A stretch of 64,000 bases of DNA from Microbacterium sp. YJN-G (lineage in GTDB: Bacteria; Actinomycetota; Actinomycetes; Actinomycetales; Microbacteriaceae). The translations under genes and the position numbers were made by a program. The stretch is from NCBI RefSeq assembly GCF_015040615.1, contig NZ_CP060402.1, positions 496,001 through 560,000 of the forward strand. The letters run 5' to 3'. Under the pieces are notes generated by a model that was not told where the DNA came from, ran no database searches, and was given only the letters and a program-made list of their open reading frames with translations. Each line of letters starts with the position of its first letter. The first letter of the stretch is position 1. Of this stretch, positions 61,371 to 64,000 are shown piece after piece.

Positions 61371-63462
61371 GCGCCCATTCTCCGCCCTCGGCTCCGCCGC
61401 CCTCGTGGTTGGCGGACCCGTGGCGGCGTCGCGGCCACCAGATGCGGTCGCCCATCAGAGCGAAGATGGCCGGCACGGTCACGGTGCGCACCACCAGCGT
61501 GTCGACGATCACGCCGACCCCGACGATCAGGCCGAGCTGGCCGAGGGTCACCAGTGGCAGCACGCCCAGCGCGGCGAAGACCGCGGCGAGCACGATGCCG
61601 GCGCTGGTGATCACACCGCCGGTGTGCGCGACCGCCTGCACCATGCCGCGGGCCGTGCCGAGCCGGTCGGCCTCGGTGCGGGCCCGGTGCACGAGGAAGA
61701 TCGTGTAGTCGATGCCCAGGGCGACCAGGAAGAGGAAGGCGAGCAGAGGCACCTGCAGGTCGAGCGCGGGCTGGTCCAGCACCACCCGGCTCAGCCAGGC
61801 CCCGGCACCGATCGCCGCGATCGCACTGGCGAGGTTGACGGCCAGCAGCAGGATGGGAGCCACGAGTGAGCGCAGCAGCACCAGCAGCACCAGGAAGCTG
61901 ACGGCGAGCACCAGCGGTGCGATCAGCAGCAGGTCCTGCTCGTTGCCGTCCCGGGCGTCGAGGTCGGTGGCGACGGCACCGCCGACGACGGCATCCGCTC
62001 CCGGCACCGCGTGCACGATGTCGCGCAGGTCGGTGATCTGAGCCAGACTCTCGGTCGTGCTCGGGGCATACTCGCTGGTGACCATGATCTTGGTCAGGGC
62101 GCCGTCATCGGTCTCGCCGACCGGGTTGGCGCGCACCACGCCCTCGGCATCCTGCACGGCCTCGACGACCTCCGCCGCGTGGTCGCTGTCGGCGACGATC
62201 AGGATCGGCTGCGCCTCGCCGGCCGGGAAGTGATCCGAGAGCACCTCGAGCCCGACGGCGGATTCGGACTGCACGCGGAACTTGTCCAGCTGGTCGAGTC
62301 CGACCGACGTGCCGAACAGGCCGGTCGCCATCACGGCGAGCAGCGCGAGCCCCCCGAGCAGCCCCATGACGGGGCGGCGCACGACGCTCTGAGCGATCGC
62401 CCGCCAGGCGCGACCCTGCGCGCGCTCGGCTCCAGGGCGCGGCACGAACGGCCAGAACACGCCTCGGCCGCACACGGCGAGGAACGGCGGCAGCACGAAC
62501 AGCACCGCGGCCAGAGCGATCAGCAGGCCGATCGCCGACGAGATGCCCAGACCGTGCGTGCCGGGGATCACGGCGAGCGCCAGGGTGAGCAGGGCGAGCA
62601 CGACGGTGACGTTCGAGGCGACGATCGCGGGGACCGTGCGACGCCACGCCGTGCTCAGCGCCTCGCGATGATCGTCGGCGCGCAGCAGCTCCTCGCGGTA
62701 CCGCGAGATCAGCAGCAGGGCGTAGTTGGTGCCGGCGCCGAAGACCAGCACGCTGATGATCCCGCCGTCGAACTGCAGCTCCCACTGCGAGGCGGCCGCG
62801 GCCGTCATGCGCCCGGCAAGGCCATCGGCCAGCGCGACGACGCTGAGGGGGATCAGCCACAGCACGGGGGAGCGGTAGGTGATGATGAGCAGCACGGCGA
62901 CGATGAGGATGGTCACGAGCAGCAGGGTCAGGTCGGCGCCCTCGAAGGATGCCGCGATGTCGGCGCCGAACGCCGGACCACCCGTGACCTGCAGCTGCAG
63001 ACCGTCGGGGGCATGATCGGCGATCTCGGCGCGCAGATCCTTCAGCACCTCCGCGTTCTCGGTGTTGATCGCACTCGTCTCGATCGGGGTGACCAGCACG
63101 GCGGCCTCGCCGTCGTCGCTGACCAGGGGGCCGGAGGTGGTGGCATCCGACCCCTCGTCGAGCACCGGCACGAGCGCCGAGAGCTCCGACAGGTCGGCGT
63201 CGGTGAGCTCGGCCCCGTCATCACGGGAGGCGACGACCAGCACCGACTGCCGGTCGGCATCCGGGAACTGCTGCAGCAGCTCGGCGACCTGCGTCGACTC
63301 GGCACCGGCCGGTGCCTGTGCGCTGCTGTCGGGGGCCTTCGCGCTGCCGAACAGCCCGAACAGGGCGAGCATCGCGATGAGGCCGATCGCGAGCGCCACC
63401 CAGGCGCCGCGTCGAGAGGTGAGCTTGTCTGAGAAGCGAGGGCGAACAGAGGTCTGGGGCAT
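61336..63462 (-). CDS. MMPL/RND-family transporter
   Basis: A 708-residue exporter with two RND halves. The proton-relay helices are VLVFGAGTNYALLLISRYRE and LVALGIDYTIFLVHRARTE, each followed by further membrane segments, and large outer loops lie after the first and seventh helices. It has no palindromic insert and no ATPase-like tail, unlike the MMPL gene at 46298. The ATG at 63462 fits the first helix; the frame is open upstream. It heads an operon with a kinase and a response regulator. Confidence 0.9.
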   Translation of the reverse strand: MPQTSVRPRFSDKLTSRRGAWVALAIGLIAMLALFGLFGSAKAPDSSAQAPAGAESTQVAELLQQFPDADRQSVLVVASRDDGAELTDADLSELSALVPVLDEGSDATTSGPLVSDDGEAAVLVTPIETSAINTENAEVLKDLRAEIADHAPDGLQLQVTGGPAFGADIAASFEGADLTLLLVTILIVAVLLIITYRSPVLWLIPLSVVALADGLAGRMTAAAASQWELQFDGGIISVLVFGAGTNYALLLISRYREELLRADDHREALSTAWRRTVPAIVASNVTVVLALLTLALAVIPGTHGLGISSAIGLLIALAAVLFVLPPFLAVCGRGVFWPFVPRPGAERAQGRAWRAIAQSVVRRPVMGLLGGLALLAVMATGLFGTSVGLDQLDKFRVQSESAVGLEVLSDHFPAGEAQPILIVADSDHAAEVVEAVQDAEGVVRANPVGETDDGALTKIMVTSEYAPSTTESLAQITDLRDIVHAVPGADAVVGGAVATDLDARDGNEQDLLLIAPLVLAVSFLVLLVLLRSLVAPILLLAVNLASAIAAIGAGAWLSRVVLDQPALDLQVPLLAFLFLVALGIDYTIFLVHRARTEADRLGTARGMVQAVAHTGGVITSAGIVLAAVFAALGVLPLVTLGQLGLIVGVGVIVDTLVVRTVTVPAIFALMGDRIWWPRRRHGSANHEGGGAEGGEWAHESRELALDAR

Positions 63463-63517
63463 GACATCAAGCCCACCAGGCGGGCCGTTCCGCGGCATCG
63501 GGAAGGAGGGTGGAACT

Positions 63518-63562
63518 GTTCTCGTCCGAAAGGATGAGAACGCCGGGATCATCCTCCCGGCG
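63518..63562. promoter_or_regulatory. Two adjacent inverted repeats between divergent MMPL and ABC genes
   Basis: GAGAAC (63536-63541) answers GTTCTC (63518-63523); with the flanks, GTTCTCGTCC and GGATGAGAAC pair around GAAA with a single mismatch (a G-U pair in RNA). It shares one base with CGCCGGGA (63541-63548) and TCCCGGCG (63555-63562), a perfect 8-bp dyad. Either may be an operator for the divergent promoters. Confidence 0.5.
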
Positions 63563-63622
63563 TACGCGGATGCATCGCCGGGCCGATGCGCGGTGACGGA
63601 TGCGGAAAATAGCGTCGAAGCC

Positions 63623-64000
63623 ATGGAGATCATGACTTCGGACCTCGGCCTCGCCGCTCGCGTCCAGCACCTCACGAAGACCTACGGTTCGGGCGCGGCC
63701 GGCGTGCGCGCCCTCGACGACATCAGCGTCGGCATCCGCCGCGGCCAGTTCACCGCGATCATGGGTCCCTCGGGTTCGGGCAAGTCGACGCTCATGCACA
63801 TCATGGCCGGGCTCGACGCCCCGACCGAGGGCCGCGCCTGGATCGGCGACACCGACATCACCGGCCTCAGCGACATCGAGCTGACCGTGCTGCGCCGGCG
63901 CCGGGTGGGATTCATCTTCCAGGCGTTCAACCTGGTGCCCACGCTCGACGCGATCGGCAACATCCTGCTGCCGTTCGAGCTCGACGGCCGCCGTCCCAGC
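63623..64000 (+). CDS. ABC transporter ATP-binding protein, MacB/LolD type (cut by right edge)
   Basis: The first 126 codons of an ATPase. Walker [10 protein letters not shown] is at residues 48-56; the segment RRRRVGFIFQAFNLVPTL is the Q-loop typical of MacB/LolD exporters, which pair with FtsX-like permeases. TAGCGT (63610-63615) lies 7 nt before the ATG, a leaderless start. It is divergent from the MMPL-kinase-regulator operon and may be a target of it. Confidence 0.92.
   Translation, partial: MEIMTSDLGLAARVQHLTKTYGSGAAGVRALDDISVGIRRGQFTAIMGPSGSGKSTLMHIMAGLDAPTEGRAWIGDTDITGLSDIELTVLRRRRVGFIFQAFNLVPTLDAIGNILLPFELDGRRPS

Overview
The window is high-GC DNA (about 70% by eye) from an actinobacterium, most likely a Microbacterium or a close Microbacteriaceae relative. 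Support comes from the GC-rich third positions, the very frequent words GGATGC/GCATCC, many leaderless genes (a -10 box 6-7 nt before the start codon), and the order of conserved genes (excisionase-like HTH, ribosomal protein bS22, glutaredoxin, then histidine phosphatase, TlpA, CcdA, ResB, CcsB, then the men genes). It is chromosomal. I see no rRNA, tRNA, transposase, integrase, prophage or CRISPR array.

Layout. 1-3836 (-): a MurR/RpiR regulator, then an operon of tyrosine phosphatase, metallophosphoesterase, solute-binding lipoprotein and permease (cut by the left edge). 4076-6168 (-): an AlkA-like glycosylase, a winged-helix regulator, and upstream of it a 33-codon leader ORF ending in Cys-Cys-Arg-Met-Cys-Cys. 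6248-16964 (mostly +): SbcCD, NAD synthetase, a TM0106-type nuclease/helicase, acetyltransferases, and an opposing nucleosidase. 16949-24959: upp, tadA, a DUF1023 hydrolase, a CDF transporter, proC, an alpha/beta hydrolase, a KtrAB-type K+ uptake pair and an ArsR regulator. 24981-26020: a deletion scar joining the remains of a DrrB-like permease and a TetR regulator. 26131-27567: HTH protein, bS22, and a rhodanese-glutaredoxin-Dabb operon. 27688-34072: an amino-acid ABC importer (+) facing an iron/polyamine-like ABC importer (-). 34170-43962: GNAT, TauE, aspS, histidine phosphatase, a flavoenzyme/MerR pair, and the cytochrome c maturation operon TlpA-CcdA-ResB-CcsB. 44256-50013: YhgE/Pip and MMPL exporters with a divergent TetR. 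50081-57365: menC, menB and menE interleaved with a GNAT, a PadR/HAAS pair, a lipoprotein cyclophilin and a methyltransferase. 57440-63462: two histidine kinase/response regulator pairs facing each other, the second downstream of another MMPL transporter. The window ends in a MacB/LolD-like ATPase.

The most unusual feature is a set of short (57-88 bp) palindromic elements, each with two direct arms followed by two inverted arms. Several unrelated core words share this architecture. They occupy 7 of the 12 convergent gene junctions. Two copies of one family lie inside the MMPL gene at 46298-49255, in the same reading frame, and encode similar 29-residue peptides, so they look like coding palindromic elements. 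Other points of interest are the leaderless polycysteine leader ORF, a hairpin that buries the ribosome binding site of the second ABC importer, a degenerate ABC ATPase domain fused to the MMPL transporter, and a single-base frameshift in an acetyltransferase that makes it read through a palindromic element.
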